DNA from: Capsicum annuum
Lineage: Eukaryota; Streptophyta; Magnoliopsida; Solanales; Solanaceae
Length of the DNA: 64,000 nucleotides
Direction: 5' to 3'
NCBI RefSeq assembly: GCF_002878395.1
Contig: NC_061116.1
Location: forward strand, 123,610,681-123,674,680
Below are positions 47,642 to 59,281 of the stretch, one piece after another (the stretch's first letter is position 1; the number at the start of each line of letters is the position of its first letter). A program made the translations under genes and the position numbers. The notes under the pieces are model-generated. The model worked only from the letters and a program-made list of their open reading frames with translations, ran no database searches and was not told the DNA's origin.

Positions 47642-49259
47642 TGATCCCGCTCAAAACTAACCTCCAAAGAAGTATGTTGCGGTCGATGTCAAATATAGTA
47701 ACCAAAACTAGGTTTGGGTCAAACCCACAGGAAATGTGTGGAATTAATTTCTTGAACTTGACGAAATCACGGGCAGTGCTGAAAAATAAATGGGGGAATT
47801 TAGGAGACATAGTAATAGGTAACTGAACTTGAGTGCTTGAGATGGTAAATAATAGAAGACGAATACTAGGACTGTGTTCTCCTTGACTTCTAACTTCGTA
47901 AGATTCTCTTGTTCAACTCACCTATCCCCCTGCCTTGTATGCAAAGTCTGACAAGTTATGTATTAGCAACCATGATGTGAATGTGTTGATAAATCTCACC
48001 CTTCACCTTTTGAGTCTCAGGGAATCACCTTACTATCCCTTGTCTTTGACCCCAGTAAAACTATCACCTTTTGGGTCTTAATTTGATTAGATGAGGGTTG
48101 GTAGCCTCAAATTACTATCGTAATCTCCTTTTCCCAATCTAGAACTCCCTTGTGAGGATGATCTCGAGTACAGGAAATTTCTAAGATTCTGCAGTAGCTT
48201 GGGATGCAATTCATATGAAGGAAAGTAAGATACATGCATTCACAACAAAATAGATGAATCTCCCACTTCCCTTATATAGTAAATCCACCAGGGTTCCCAC
48301 AACCCTAGTAAAGAAAATTATCCACTCATGCTTATGCAACAATCCATAAAAATCAATGAAAAATACATGTAATTAATTTTACAATAATGAAAGAGTAAAG
48401 TTCAAAATCTCTAATTGAAAATGAAAATCAAGAACACAAGGACAAAATCAAGAAGTCAAAGTATGATAAAAAGTCTCAAAAGTAAGTCACATAATAATGG
48501 AATAACCCTAGGGTATTTGTAGTATCTCCAAATAAAAAAAACCTAATTAAAATAAAATAGAAAACTTTGTCGGGAGTGGTTACGCCTTTGACAATGAGTC
48601 GTTAGGTCTTATTATGACTCATTGCCTGTTGTCGTATCTCTCTTCAGGCTTCCCTGGTTATGGCTCATAGTGTCACGCTACGAGTCATATGCTGTCAATC
48701 ATAGTCACTCCAGTATCTTTTCACTTTCAGAGCAGATAAATCTATTGTCCTTATGACTATTCATCGCAAGTCATAATCAGACATTACGACTCATGGTCTT
48801 CACTTATATCCACTGGAGCATCAATCTTCAGGACTTTAGACACTGGTCACCATACGACTTCTCACTACAAGTCGTAGTCTGAACTTATGACTCGTAGTCT
48901 TCCATGACTTCTATCTTAGACTTCAGCTTTGCTCACTGTTGTCATTGCAGTTACACCCCACGCTCGTAGTAACTCTTTACGAGTCATGGTCAATCTTTAC
49001 TTTATTCCTCAGCTGAGATTTTTTCACTATTGTCATTACGATCTTGGCTAAGAGTCGTAAGGTGACTTAACGACTCATAAGCTGACCAAAACTTCAACAT
49101 ATTTAGAGGTTTTTCTTCTATTTTTCATTCCAAGCCACTTCCTACCTGATTTACCCGCAATCAATACAAAACACACATCATATCCGACAAAATGACCAAA
49201 GTCAATGCATAATTTCACCGTTTTAAGCATTGAATGTTCCATGAAACTATGAAACATCA
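47642..49259 (-). repeat. 5' LTR of the Athila-like element
   Basis: On the minus strand it runs from TGATGTTTCATAGTTTCATG (49259) to GAGCGGGATCA (47642), 1618 bases, with TG…CA ends. The part at 48570-49080 is rich in GACTCGTAG, GAGTCATA and CGACTCAT variants. Short open frames inside are not genes. Confidence 0.75.
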
Positions 49260-49346
49260 GTGACATAAACAGTTCTCATGAAAGAAAAGGGATATTCTTT
49301 CTTAAATGAAACAAACTAAAGAAAATTGGACAAAAAATTGAAACGA
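49260..49346 (+). mobile_element. MITE, right half
   Basis: Continues the MITE cut at 19435. It ends GGACAAAAAATTGAAACG, the inverted match of the left end (TTTCAATTTATTTGTC). The internal words ATGAAAGAAAAGGGA and ATTCTTTCTTAAATGAAAC match the usual right arm of this MITE family as I remember it. Confidence 0.65.
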
Positions 49347-49499
49347 ATATGATATTTAATATTTTAAAAATTATTGAACTACTTTGAACTAATATGTATT
49401 ATACAAAAACAAACAAAAACAAAGTAACAAAAAAATCTTTATAAATATAAATGTTAATGTAGTTTGGACCCGAACTCAACACGGGCCAAATGAGACTAG
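49347..49499 (+). mobile_element. Helitron-like 3' terminus
   Basis: An AT-rich stretch ends CCCGAACTCAACACGGGCC, where CCCG and CGGG can pair, followed by CTAG at 49496-49499 and T. This is the end of an element whose left part may be 18929-19289, with the MITE and the nest inside it. Confidence 0.5.
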
Positions 49500-50647
49500 T
49501 TTTATTATTATTATTTTATATAGAAGAGTGGGTTATGAGATGATCAAGGGCATTATAGTTATCTCACAATACAAATTCATCATCCAAAACCTTCTCTTTT
49601 TGTGGGCCTCATTTCCCATTCAATCTTTTCTCTCTTCTTTAAAATACTCTACTTCTCACCTTAGTTGTATAACACCCAAAAGAAAATTCTCAAAATAATC
49701 TACAATTTAGTGTTTATTATACTATTTTAAATTAATATAATTTTAACAAGTTTCGAATTTAAATTGTTGTAGTTAGTTGGCAATTATTCAATAAAAAGAT
49801 TATAAATTTTTTTTCCAAGTTGTTTTTTGGTAATAAATGTTAAAATACTCTCAAATTGTATATGAAAAGAGCCCCCTCTTTAATACACTACTTAAAAATA
49901 ATTTGAAAGTAAATTTTGAAAGCATATAGTCATTTAATATATGTAGCATGAGAAGTATCATTATGTAGAAGTATACTACTTCATCTATGATCAAACTTAG
50001 TTTGATGCTTCATCTATGATTAAACTCAGTTTGATGCTTTTTCTGATTCACTAAAAATTCAACGTTACATAAATTCAAAATACATAAATATATAATTAAG
50101 ATTTAGTAAACAAAGAAATGAAATGAGAAAAGTATGAAAAATAAATAATTTCTATTACAAAAGAACTAAAAAATTTAAAACAATTGAAAAAACTAAAGAG
50201 GTATAGCTATATATTTTAAATTTAATAAGAAATTATGTTACAAATAATATTTTAAGGACAATTTGATCAACTTTTAAATTAGTGGTGTACAACCTTATGA
50301 AAAATAAAATAAAAAGTTTTAGAAACCTATATAATAATATTATAAATTGGGATAAAAGAATTAATATACTGTAAGTTATCATGTAAAGTGTCAATTTTGA
50401 TAAATATTATTACAAAGTGATTGAGAATTTTGAGATATTACTAAGAGCTCAAAAAAATCAAAATTAAATAAACATAATGAAAAAGAAAAATAATATATGA
50501 AAATCTTTCTCTTTTTTTGTCAGAACACAAAACTCATATTTATATTTTTTCATTTTAAAAGGTTTATACGATGTTTAATTGATAATAAATTATGAAATAT
50601 TATTAAAAAATATTTGGCCCGTGCATAGCATGTGATACATCATCTAG
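49500..50647 (+). mobile_element. Non-autonomous Helitron-like element
   Basis: Begins shortly after the previous CTAGT (TTATATAGAAGAGTGGG) and ends GGCCCGTGCATAGCATGTGA, then CTAG at 50644-50647. AT-rich with no coding sequence. It carries a short tandem repeat at about 49980-50045 (CATCTATGATYAAACTYAGT plus TTGATGCTT, twice). It abuts the next copy directly. Confidence 0.5.
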
Positions 50648-51745
50648 TAACTATATAGAAGAGAGGATGCTGTACTTTTGGTAGTCCTCACAAGGACATT
50701 GTCGGTATTTTAATTTTTTTGGTCAAATAAGGTTATTACACATAGCAAGTTAAGGTGGTTTTTGTTATATATTTTCGTTTTCCCCTTATTCTTCTTATTA
50801 AGACCATTGCACTTGAATTTTTGCAATTGGTTTCTTCCGGCCACTTTTTAGAGTATCTTTTAATTAAAATTTCCTTCACTTTAAATCAAGAATCACTTTA
50901 ACTCAAAAAAAATTCAAGATAACTTAATACATAATTAAATTTTGTAATGATTTGAACTACTACCTTACAAATTTTTTAATATTATATTCAATTGTGGAAA
51001 AATATATAATAAACCAAATAACATAATAAATAGTATCTTGTATTTATTATTTTCTTAGTCGATATGAAGAAAGACAAAAGCATAATTAAAATGGGGCGAA
51101 TAGAGTATTCTTTTAAGGGGCATATAAAAGTTATACATGACAACTAAATAGTTCAAATGGAGTAATCTATTAATGTTAGTTTAATATTCTTATAGATCAT
51201 TATTAAGTTAATTTATATAACTATTTTAAATTAAGGTTATAATTGTTATAATATAAACTTAAGTCATTGAAATATTTTATTTTAGATAATTCTATAAGAT
51301 GAAAACTTGCCATTGAAATCATGAGAGAAACAAAAACTCATTAAAATATCAAAATAATTTATTTCTATCTATAACTAATGAATTACGTACCCACAAATTT
51401 TTAAAAATACCAATATTTTCTATTTATGATCTTCTTTGAATTATAATTATTACATATTTTTAATTATATTATTTTATAAAATATCGAATTACTTGTAGCA
51501 TTTTGATATGTCATAACACTTTGATAATATTTTCTTTCTCACAAATTATTTTTTAAAAATTAATCAACTATGTGACTAAATATTTTAATAATTATGAAAC
51601 TTATCAACATGATATGTTTAATATAACATCCGATTACACTAATTATAAAGTAGAAAATATATAATGTAAATTATATTTTTAAATCTAAATTATTATTTTT
51701 ATATCTTTACTTTGTGCCTGGCTTAGCACGGGCCTCATGAAGTGT
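50648..51745 (+). mobile_element. Non-autonomous Helitron-like element
   Basis: Starts ACTATATAGAAGAGAGG, then TTTTGGTAGTCCTCACAAGG. Ends with GCCTGGCTTAGCACGGGCC and no clear CTAG (AAGTGTGTG follows). It is colinear with 10317-11498 along its length, which supports one mobile family. No coding sequence. Confidence 0.55.
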
Positions 51746-53779
51746 GTGTATATGACCCAATGGTTCAAATTTTATTAAAAACAAATCTATTTACAAAAGG
51801 AAAAATTTCAGAAATAGCAACTGTAGAGCCATAATTATAACTTTTACAACAATAGTTTTAAAATTACGAAAAATAGCAATATGTATTTTGTATTTTAGTA
51901 AAAGGTTGCTATTAAAATACATATACAAATATGTTAAAACGTTCCTTATTAAACTCTAATTAGTTAGAGCAAATTATGAGATTAAACTGTTCCTTATTTT
52001 AAGCAACATTCAATTAACAAATACCTTTACCATTAAAGACTCTTTTTTTTTTACTTTAACCGTTAATAAACATTTTGAAATTCAAAACTCAATTTCCATA
52101 TACATCTGGTAAAATCATTTTTTAAAAAAATTGAGATATTGGAATATCATTCATGAACCCTGTATTTTACGAAGAATATTTGAATAATCAACTCAACGAT
52201 TACAGGTATGGTTAAATTTTATATATTGTATTCTGAATTTTATAAGTTGTGGGTGAAATTTTTTTTTTCTACTTTTTTTCTCAAACATCAAAGATTTTGT
52301 TTTAGTCATTTATGTATGAAACTAAACTAAACTAAATAATTTTCCGTGGGAATTTTTTTTGTTAGTGTATATACAAATTATTAATTGTATGCAGTTCATA
52401 TTATATAATTTAATTTGTATTTAATATTTGTAGTGTTCTGGATCTTGACGATGGGAAAGATACTTGTTCTCATTAAACATACTGGTAGTATGAACAATAT
52501 TGAACAACAATATGAAGATTACATCAGTGATGCAATATTGTTGAGCATAAACGCTTCATACAACCAACTGCGTGAAGTACTAGCTTCGCACATGGATGTC
52601 GATTTACATGATAAAACATTCGAATTGAATATCAGTTAACAAATATTGAAGGTAAAATACGTATACGTAATGACATGGGTTTGAAGGTCTACATTATGCA
52701 GAAAAGGGATGTAAAGGCAATGAGTGCTTTACCCTTGTACATAAGTGTTTCAGAAAAGAATAGTTTCAATGAATTCGTTATTTCATCAATATGTAACGCT
52801 GCGAGTATGAATCTATCTATCACTGCGCGTAACGTTGTGAATACAAGTACTAAAAGAGCATTGATAGTTACTAATTCAGATGGATGTTTGGATGTATTGG
52901 ATATTGACGCAACTAAAGTAATTATCTCAGACTCACATCACAAACATATTAAGGTTGAACAAGTTTATATCTCGAAAAGGGTGTTAAAATCTATGATGAA
53001 GGATTACACGATTCGAGAGAAGTTTCATTCACGATCTGTTAGATCAAGTAAAACCTGGTAAGTTTGTCATGTATGTAAAATCTGTTGTTTATTTCTTGTT
53101 AAATTTTATTACAGCATATGTATTTAAAAAATACATATAGATTATTTTTTTGTACATGTTGTAAATTACATTACATCAGTTTTTTTTTGCAGTTACACAT
53201 TAATATGCAAATCATGTAATTGGGATTTTTTATTCCGTGCATCTGATATCAACAAATCAGGAATGTTTTATGTTAGAGAATTCTTACCCGAACACACATG
53301 TCCGATAAAGGATAAGATTTATCCTAAATTTCATGCTACTAGTAAGTTGATTGGAGGTATGGTAAAACAAAAGTTTAAAAACCACAAAAGAAAGTGCAGT
53401 GCGACTAAAATCAGAAGTGAAATGAAGGAAGACCTTGGTATGGATTTGACGTGTATTATGTGTTTGCGAGCTAAGGAAAAGAACTTGAAGATTTGAGAGG
53501 AAAACCTTCGGCATCATATGGAAAACTACCTGCATACATTCATGTTTTGAACACTACTTATCCAAGTTCACATATACGAATGAAAAAGCATGAAGATAAT
53601 TAGTTTTTGTATATTTTTGTCGCACTAACTACATTCATACAAGGGTTCGATCACTGTAGACCTGTGATAGTTGTTGATGCAAGTTATCTTAGAGGACTAT
53701 ACAGTGGCACATTTGTAGCTGCATGTACCATGGATGGAGCCGGTAAGCTATTCTCGAAATGTATTTGACTCTATGAATA

Positions 53780-53785
<6 letters not shown>

Positions 53786-53826
<41 letters not shown>
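53786..53826. repeat. (TA)n microsatellite in a mudrA intron
   Basis: About 20 TA units lie just after the 5' splice site of the intron that follows the first DDE aspartate exon. Confidence 0.9.
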
Positions 53827-53829
<3 letters not shown>

Positions 53830-54902
53830 ACATATTTTTATTTGTACTATCTATTTGTTATGTTTTAGATATATGAATTTATATTAAAGTTGTGAATTAT
53901 GTTTATGAAATAAATTTCATTCACATAATTGGTAAGTTATATATTTTTATAGATTACTTATTTAATTTTTTTTGTGGATGTTGATTGGGAGCAGGATATA
54001 GTTCTAGATATATTTTTATGTATTATAAGTTTTAGTTATGTTTATGTTTTAAATTTCAGTTAAACTTGTTACCAGTTGTATGTATTTGAAAAATACATAT
54101 GATTTTTTTAATGTCTGTATATATCGTACTTTTAATGTATTTGTTCCATGTTCAGGCCATATATTTTCATTTGCATATGGAATAGTAGATTCTGAAAATG
54201 ATGCATCCTGGACATAGTTCTTTCAGAATCTAAAGGAAGCATACGGTGAAAGAGAACATATGTGTGTAGTTTCCGATCGTAACCCAAGCATTGTAAAAAC
54301 TGTTGCTAGAGTGTCCAATAATGTACCACATTACGCTTGTATGTGGCATCTATAGGGTAATGTGAAATTTTTTTTTAGGAAGTTCACATGATGCATTATC
54401 TGAAATCTTCTATACCATGGCGAAATCATACTCAAAGTTTGAATTTCATAATTTAATGGAGAAAGTGGAGGTAGTTGATGTTAGGGTGAAGAATTACTTG
54501 GAGTTGACGGGATACGATAAGTGGGCTAGGTCATATGCAGCAGTTCATAGGGGATGGACCTTAACATCAAATATTGCAGAGTCAATTAATGCTGCACTGG
54601 TATCAGCTAGAGAACTTCCAATATATGATTTTTTAGAGGAATTTAGATTGATGTTTGGTAGATGGAACTGTGAAAACAGACAAGAGGCATTGTACATACG
54701 TACGGATCTTATTGGAAAATTTCAAGTAATTCTCCAACAAAATGAAGCAGAGTGTACACGTATGAAGGTATGATAAAATAGATATAATCATTTAATGTTA
54801 TATCTTCTTGAATTTTTATATGTTGTATGAAACATATCTTAATATACAAATTATTAAAATTATAGCAAATCTATGTATTGTAATGAAAAAAATATGTATA
54901 TA

Positions 54903-54914
54903 TTCTTTAGTAAT
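54903..54914. repeat. 12-bp target duplication, left of the LINE
   Basis: TTCTTTAGTAAT, identical to 58732-58743. Confidence 0.88.
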
Positions 54915-55344
54915 CGATTTGGTTGATAGTCGAGATTTGGTACCTGTTAAGATTCCGAAACTGCTTTATTCTCTTCTTCATCAATTGAAAACATTCGGAA
55001 GCTAATTTGGAGATTTTATTGTCCACCGCTTCGGCGAATCTCCGGGGACATTTCGGCGACGTAACCAGCGGCCTCTTTCCTATCGACCTTATTCTGGCAA
55101 ACACTTTTTAACACCAACATTGTCGGATCAGCAGCACGGAGGCGTCCCGGTGATATCCAAACTTTGGTTCTTTCGTAACTTTATATAGTTTGATTTCTTT
55201 ATATTATTTTGCTCCTTGTCTTTTCCTTGGTGCCAGGCCATTAATGTGCTCTATTTTTCTTACTGTTAGTTTTGTCCTTACCTCAGTTTTGTTTTTTCTC
55301 CCTATTTGAGTTTAGTTTTGTTTCTTGATTATTTCTTCTAATTT
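54915..55344 (+). other. 5' untranslated region of the LINE
   Basis: GC-richer than the surrounding MULE (for example GCTTCGGCGAATCTCCGGGG), with no coding motif. It is probably the internal promoter region of the LINE. Confidence 0.5.
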
Positions 55345-58300
55345 GTGTGTGCCTTGTATTTTTTGCTGCTGCTTTGTTACTATCATTATTTAGATTTCTT
55401 ATATCTTCTTGTAGTAGCGGTTATAGGCGTTGATGGTTGGATAGGGTCATGTTCTAGGGGGTTGGGGCGGGAGGCCGTTGTGGGGGAGAGGGAAGAGGAA
55501 AGGATAGGGGTGGAAGAGTTGCCAAGGTGTGGCCTCAGGGGTGGTAGAGGAAGACCTGCGGATAGAGATGGTAGGCTGAGGGTTGGGTCTTGGAATATAG
55601 AGACTCTTCAGGGTAAGTCCATAGATCTTGTGAAGATTCTTAGAAAGAGAAGAATTAATATTGCGTGTGTTCAAGAGACCAAGTGGGTAGGGTCTAAGGC
55701 TAGGGATGTGGACGGTTACAAGCTTTGGTACTCTGGGAGCGAGAGGCGTAGGAATGGAGTTGGCATCTTAGTAGATGAAGAGCTTAGAGGTCAACTAGTA
55801 GAGGTAAAGAGGATTAGAGATAGGTTGATGACTATTAAGTTGGTCATTGGGGGGTTTACCATGAACGTGTGTAGTGCTTATGCGCTGCAAGTGGGCTTGT
55901 ATGGAGAGGAGAAGATGCGGTTTTGAGAGGCTTTGGATAAGGTGGTGAGAGGCGTGCCTAGCTCGGAGAAGATTGTTGTAGCAGGAGATTTCAATGGGCA
56001 CATCGGGGCGTTACCGAGAGGCTTTGGTGATGTGCATAGCGGTTTTGGTTTTGGGGAAAGAAATAAAGAGGGGGATACTCTATTGGATTTTACGAGGTCC
56101 TTTGGGATGGTGGTGGTAAACTCGGGCTTCTCGAAGAAGGACGATCACCTTATCACCTTTCGAAGTGCGATGACCAAGACCCAAATTGACTTTTTGTTGC
56201 TTAGGAAAAGGGATAGGGTGTTGTGTAAGGACTATAAGGTCATCCCGAGTAATAATCTTTCGACCCAACATAGGCTCTTGGTTATGGATTTGGGTATAAG
56301 GAAGGATAAAAAGAGAAGGGGTGAAGAGTGTAGACCTAGAATTAAGTGGGGCGGCTTGACGCCAGTGAATGCGTGGGAGATAGGGAAGAAGTTAGCGGGA
56401 ATGAGGGTGTGGGAGTGTAGGGGGAACGTGGATAGTATGTAGGATAGGGTGGCTAGGTGCATTAGAGAGAATGCTAGTGAGGTGTAGGTTGTTTCTAGGG
56501 GCCGGGCCGGGCATCATCGGGGGGATTGGTGGTGGAATGAAGAGGTTAAGAAAAAAGTAGAGACCAAGAAAGGGGCGTATGCTAAGTTGGTTGAGAGTAA
56601 GGACGAAGAAGAGAAGCGGGTAAACAGGAAAGAGTACAAGTTAGCTAGGAAGGAGGCTAAGTTAGCAGTTACGACGGCTAAGACGACAACTTTTAAGAGC
56701 TTGTATGCGGGGTTACAGAGAAAAGAGGGAAAAAAAGTTGTTTAGACTCGCTAAGGCTAGGGAGAGGAAGGGTCGTGACCTCGACCAGGTGAAGTACATT
56801 AAGGGGGAGGATGGTACAGTGTTGGTGGAGGACGGCCACATTAAGAATAGATGGTAGTCGTATTTTTATAGGATCTTGAATGACGAAGGGGATAGAGCTA
56901 TTGTGTTAGGGGGGCTGGAGCACTCAGAGGAGTGTCAGGATTTTAGTTATTATAGACGTTTTAAGGTAGAGGAGGTTAGAGAGGCTATTCGCAGATGCGA
57001 AGGGGTAGGGTGACGGGGCCTGATGAGATACCGGTGGATTTTTGGAAGTTTTCTGGCGAGGCTGGTTTAAGGTGGTTGACTGGATTTTTTAACAAAATTT
57101 TTAAGACGACGAAAATGCCCGAGGCTTGGAGGTGGAGTACTATGATCCCTCTTTATAAGAACAATGGTGACATTCAGAGTTGCAATAACTATAGGGGTAT
57201 TAATTTATTGAGTCACTCCATGAAGATTTGGGAGAGAGTGGTCGAGGTAAGGTTGAGACGGATAGTGTCTATTTTGAAGAACCAATTTGGATTTATACCT
57301 GGTCGCTCGACGACGGAGGCAATTCACCTGTTACAGAGGCTGGTAGAATAGTATAGGGAAAGGAAGAAGGACCTGCACATGGTGTTTATCAACTTGGAGA
57401 AGACATACAACAAAGTCCCCAGGGAGGTGCTTTAGAGATGCTTGAAGATGAGTGGAATCCCGGTGGCATATATCAGAGCAATTAAGGACATGTATGATGG
57501 AGCTAAAACTCAGGTGAGGACAGCGGGAGGAGACTCAGAGCATTTCACTGTCTTGACAGGATTGCATCAAAGATCTACTCTTAGTCCCTTTTTGTTTGCT
57601 TTGGTGATGGATGTGTTGACACGGCATATTCAGGGAAAGGTGCCTTGGTGTATGCTTTTTGCAGATGATGTAGTTTTGATTGATGAGACACGGGGGGCGT
57701 GAATGATACATTAGAGGTGCGGAGATAAAATCTTGAGTCTAAAGGGTTCAGGTTGAGTAGGAGCAAGACAGAGTATTTGGAATGCAAGTTTAATGACGTG
57801 AGGCTGGAGAATGAGGTGGTAGTGAAGTTGGAATCACAGGTGGTATGTAAGAGGAATAGTTTCAAGTATCTTGGGGCCGTGATTCAGGGTAACAGTGAGA
57901 TTGACGAGGATGTATCGCACCGTATTGGGGCGGGATGGATGAAGTGAAAACTCACTTCGGGGGTGTTGTGTGATAAGAAGGTGCCGCCCAAGCTTAAAGG
58001 CAAATTCTACAGGGTGGCAGTCCGTTCGGCCATGTTGTATGGAGCAGAGTGTTGTACAGTTAAGAACTCCCATATTCAAAAAATGAAGGTGGTGAAAGTG
58101 CGGATGTTATGTTGGATGTGTGGTCTGACTAGGGGGATAGAGTTCGGAATGAGACTATCAGGGAGAAGGTTGGTGTGACTCCAGTGGAGAATAAGATGTG
58201 GGAAGTCCGATTGAGATGGTTTGGACACATGATAAGGAGGGGCATGGATGCCCCAGTTTATAGGTGTGAGAGGCTACCTTTGGATGGTTTTAGGCGGGGT

Positions 58301-58440
58301 AGGGGTAGGCCGAAGAAGTGCTGGGGAGAGCTGATTAGGCGGGACATGGAGCAGTTACAGCTCACTGAGGACATGATCCTAGATAGGAAGATTTAGAGGA
58401 CGCGAATTAGGGCAGAAGGCTAGGGTCAGTTTGGGTCGCT
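55345..58440 (+). pseudogene. LINE endonuclease and reverse transcriptase ORF, broken
   Basis: Endonuclease: VGSWNIETLQGKS (Asn), CVQETKW (Glu), VVAGDFNGHIG (Asp/Asn), TQIDFLL (Asp) and STQHRLLVMDL (His) between 55585 and 56285 keep the active-site pattern. Reverse transcriptase: VTGPDEIPVDFWKFSG, NNYRGINLLSHSMKIWERVV, QFGFIPGRSTTEAIHLLQRL, and the catalytic MLFADDVVLIDE near 57655, with both Asp kept. The C-terminal part has [20 protein letters not shown] and GRGRPKKCW. Stops after KMRF, VDSM, SEV, RW, LVE and VL, and frameshifts near 56740 and 56995, break it. Such ORFs are often annotated as craniofacial development protein 2-like; that is a misnomer. The layout is RTE clade. Confidence 0.88.
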
Positions 58441-58718
58441 AGTGTAGGGAATTACTTGGTGGGGGTATTATTCTTGTTATGATACCTTGTTTCATGCTTT
58501 ATTACGAATCTGTTTACTTTTCTCTGTTTTCTATTACTTATGGGTGTCGTATTTATGTTATACCATCTTGTTCCATGCTTTACTATGTATTTGTGTAGTA
58601 TTTCGTGTCTTGAACTGGGGGTCTATCGGAAACAACCTTTCTACTTCTTTAGAGATAAAGGTATGGACTGCGTACATCTTACCCTCCCCAGACCTTACTA
58701 TGTGGGAACACACTGGGT

Positions 58719-58730
58719 TTGTTGTTGTTG
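58719..58730 (+). repeat. (TTG)n tail of the LINE
   Basis: Four TTG units at the 3' end of the LINE, immediately before the target duplication. RTE LINEs end in short simple repeats instead of poly(A). Confidence 0.85.
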
Positions 58731-58731
58731 T

Positions 58732-58743
58732 TTCTTTAGTAAT
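58732..58743. repeat. 12-bp target duplication, right of the LINE
   Basis: TTCTTTAGTAAT, matching 54903-54914. Confidence 0.88.
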
Positions 58744-59281
58744 ATGCATTTGCTGCTTTGGGAAAAAATTCATTTGCTAATCTGTAGCAAATTTTACTGT
58801 AATATTTTTTTCTATAATATTTTTTATGTATTAATATTTTCAGGTTATACCAGCGTCAAAGTACATCTATACTGTCCACGATAAGGAGAAACATTTTATA
58901 GTTTGTCTAAAGGAAAAAAAATGTTCTTGTCATGCATTCCAATTAGATGAGATACCATGTGTGCATGCTTGTACTTTACTTGATAGCTAGAATCTTGAAA
59001 AAGGACCACATTACTCTAATCTATACAAGCCAAAAACTGTACTGAGAATGTATGATCTTCTTATATATCCTCTACCACATAAAGATGATTGGGTGATACC
59101 TCAGAAAATTTTAAACGAAGTAGTTTTGCCCCCAAAATGCAATCGGCCCCCTGAAAGACCTGCAAAGAAGGAGCGCGGTAAATCAGGAAGAGATATGTTT
59201 GGAAAGAAAAGCAAAAATTATTGTAGTTCATGCGGACAAAAAGGTCACAATAGGCGTTCATGTAGGAAATACAACAAATGA

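Larger units (their letters stand above)
28251..49259 (-). mobile_element. Athila-like Ty3/gypsy element with nested insertions
   Basis: Reading the minus strand from 49259: LTR (49259-47642), tRNA-Asp-type primer binding site, gag, protease with DLGAS active site, reverse transcriptase, RNase H, integrase, then an extra env-position ORF, a polypurine tract and 35 bases of the 3' LTR at 28251-28285. The Asp-type primer binding site, the CDLGASINLMP protease motif and an ORF downstream of pol are Athila features. Two later elements sit inside: a solo LTR (31516-34361) in the env-position ORF and a Del-like element (36919-42471) in integrase. Without them the element is about 12.6 kb. It is heavily decayed. 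Confidence 0.85.
54915..58731 (+). mobile_element. RTE-type LINE inserted in a mudrA intron
   Basis: A 3.8-kb non-LTR retrotransposon flanked by a perfect 12-bp duplication. It encodes an apurinic-type endonuclease followed by reverse transcriptase and ends in GTTTGTTGTTGTTG. The tail block (GGTATGGACTGCGTACATC, ACCCTCCCCAGACCTTACTA) is familiar from Solanaceae RTE LINEs. It lies entirely within the intron 54768-58843, so the splice sites of mudrA remain. Confidence 0.9.
52153..59281 (+). pseudogene. mudrA: mudrA-like MULE transposase, multi-exon, broken
   Basis: Cuts and pastes the element. The proposed exons are 52153-52205, 52434-53057, 53193-53742, 54156-54767 and 58844-59281, all with GT…AG borders. 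The N-terminal domain is at 52450-53000 (YEDYISDAILLSINASYNQL), with frameshifts near 52445 and 52636. The DNA-binding domain (MKDYTIREKF, CKSCNWDF, HTCPIKDK) spans 52995-53330. The DDE core has VVDASYLRG (first Asp, near 53670), VVSDRNPSI (second Asp, near 54270) and SNIAESINAAL (Glu, near 54575). A SWIM zinc finger (CSCHAFQLDEIPCVHAC, 58927-58975) and a CCHC knuckle (CSSCGQKGHNRRSC, 59224-59265) close it. All catalytic and zinc residues are present. Stops occur after SWT and after WHL, where Trp or Gln is expected, and near 58987; frameshifts near 53470 and 54385 also break it. Confidence 0.82.

Noticed and set aside
55345..55926. Host gene encoding a craniofacial development protein-like product
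   Set aside because: The name is an annotation artefact; the motifs are those of a LINE endonuclease and are followed by reverse transcriptase and a LINE tail with target duplications.
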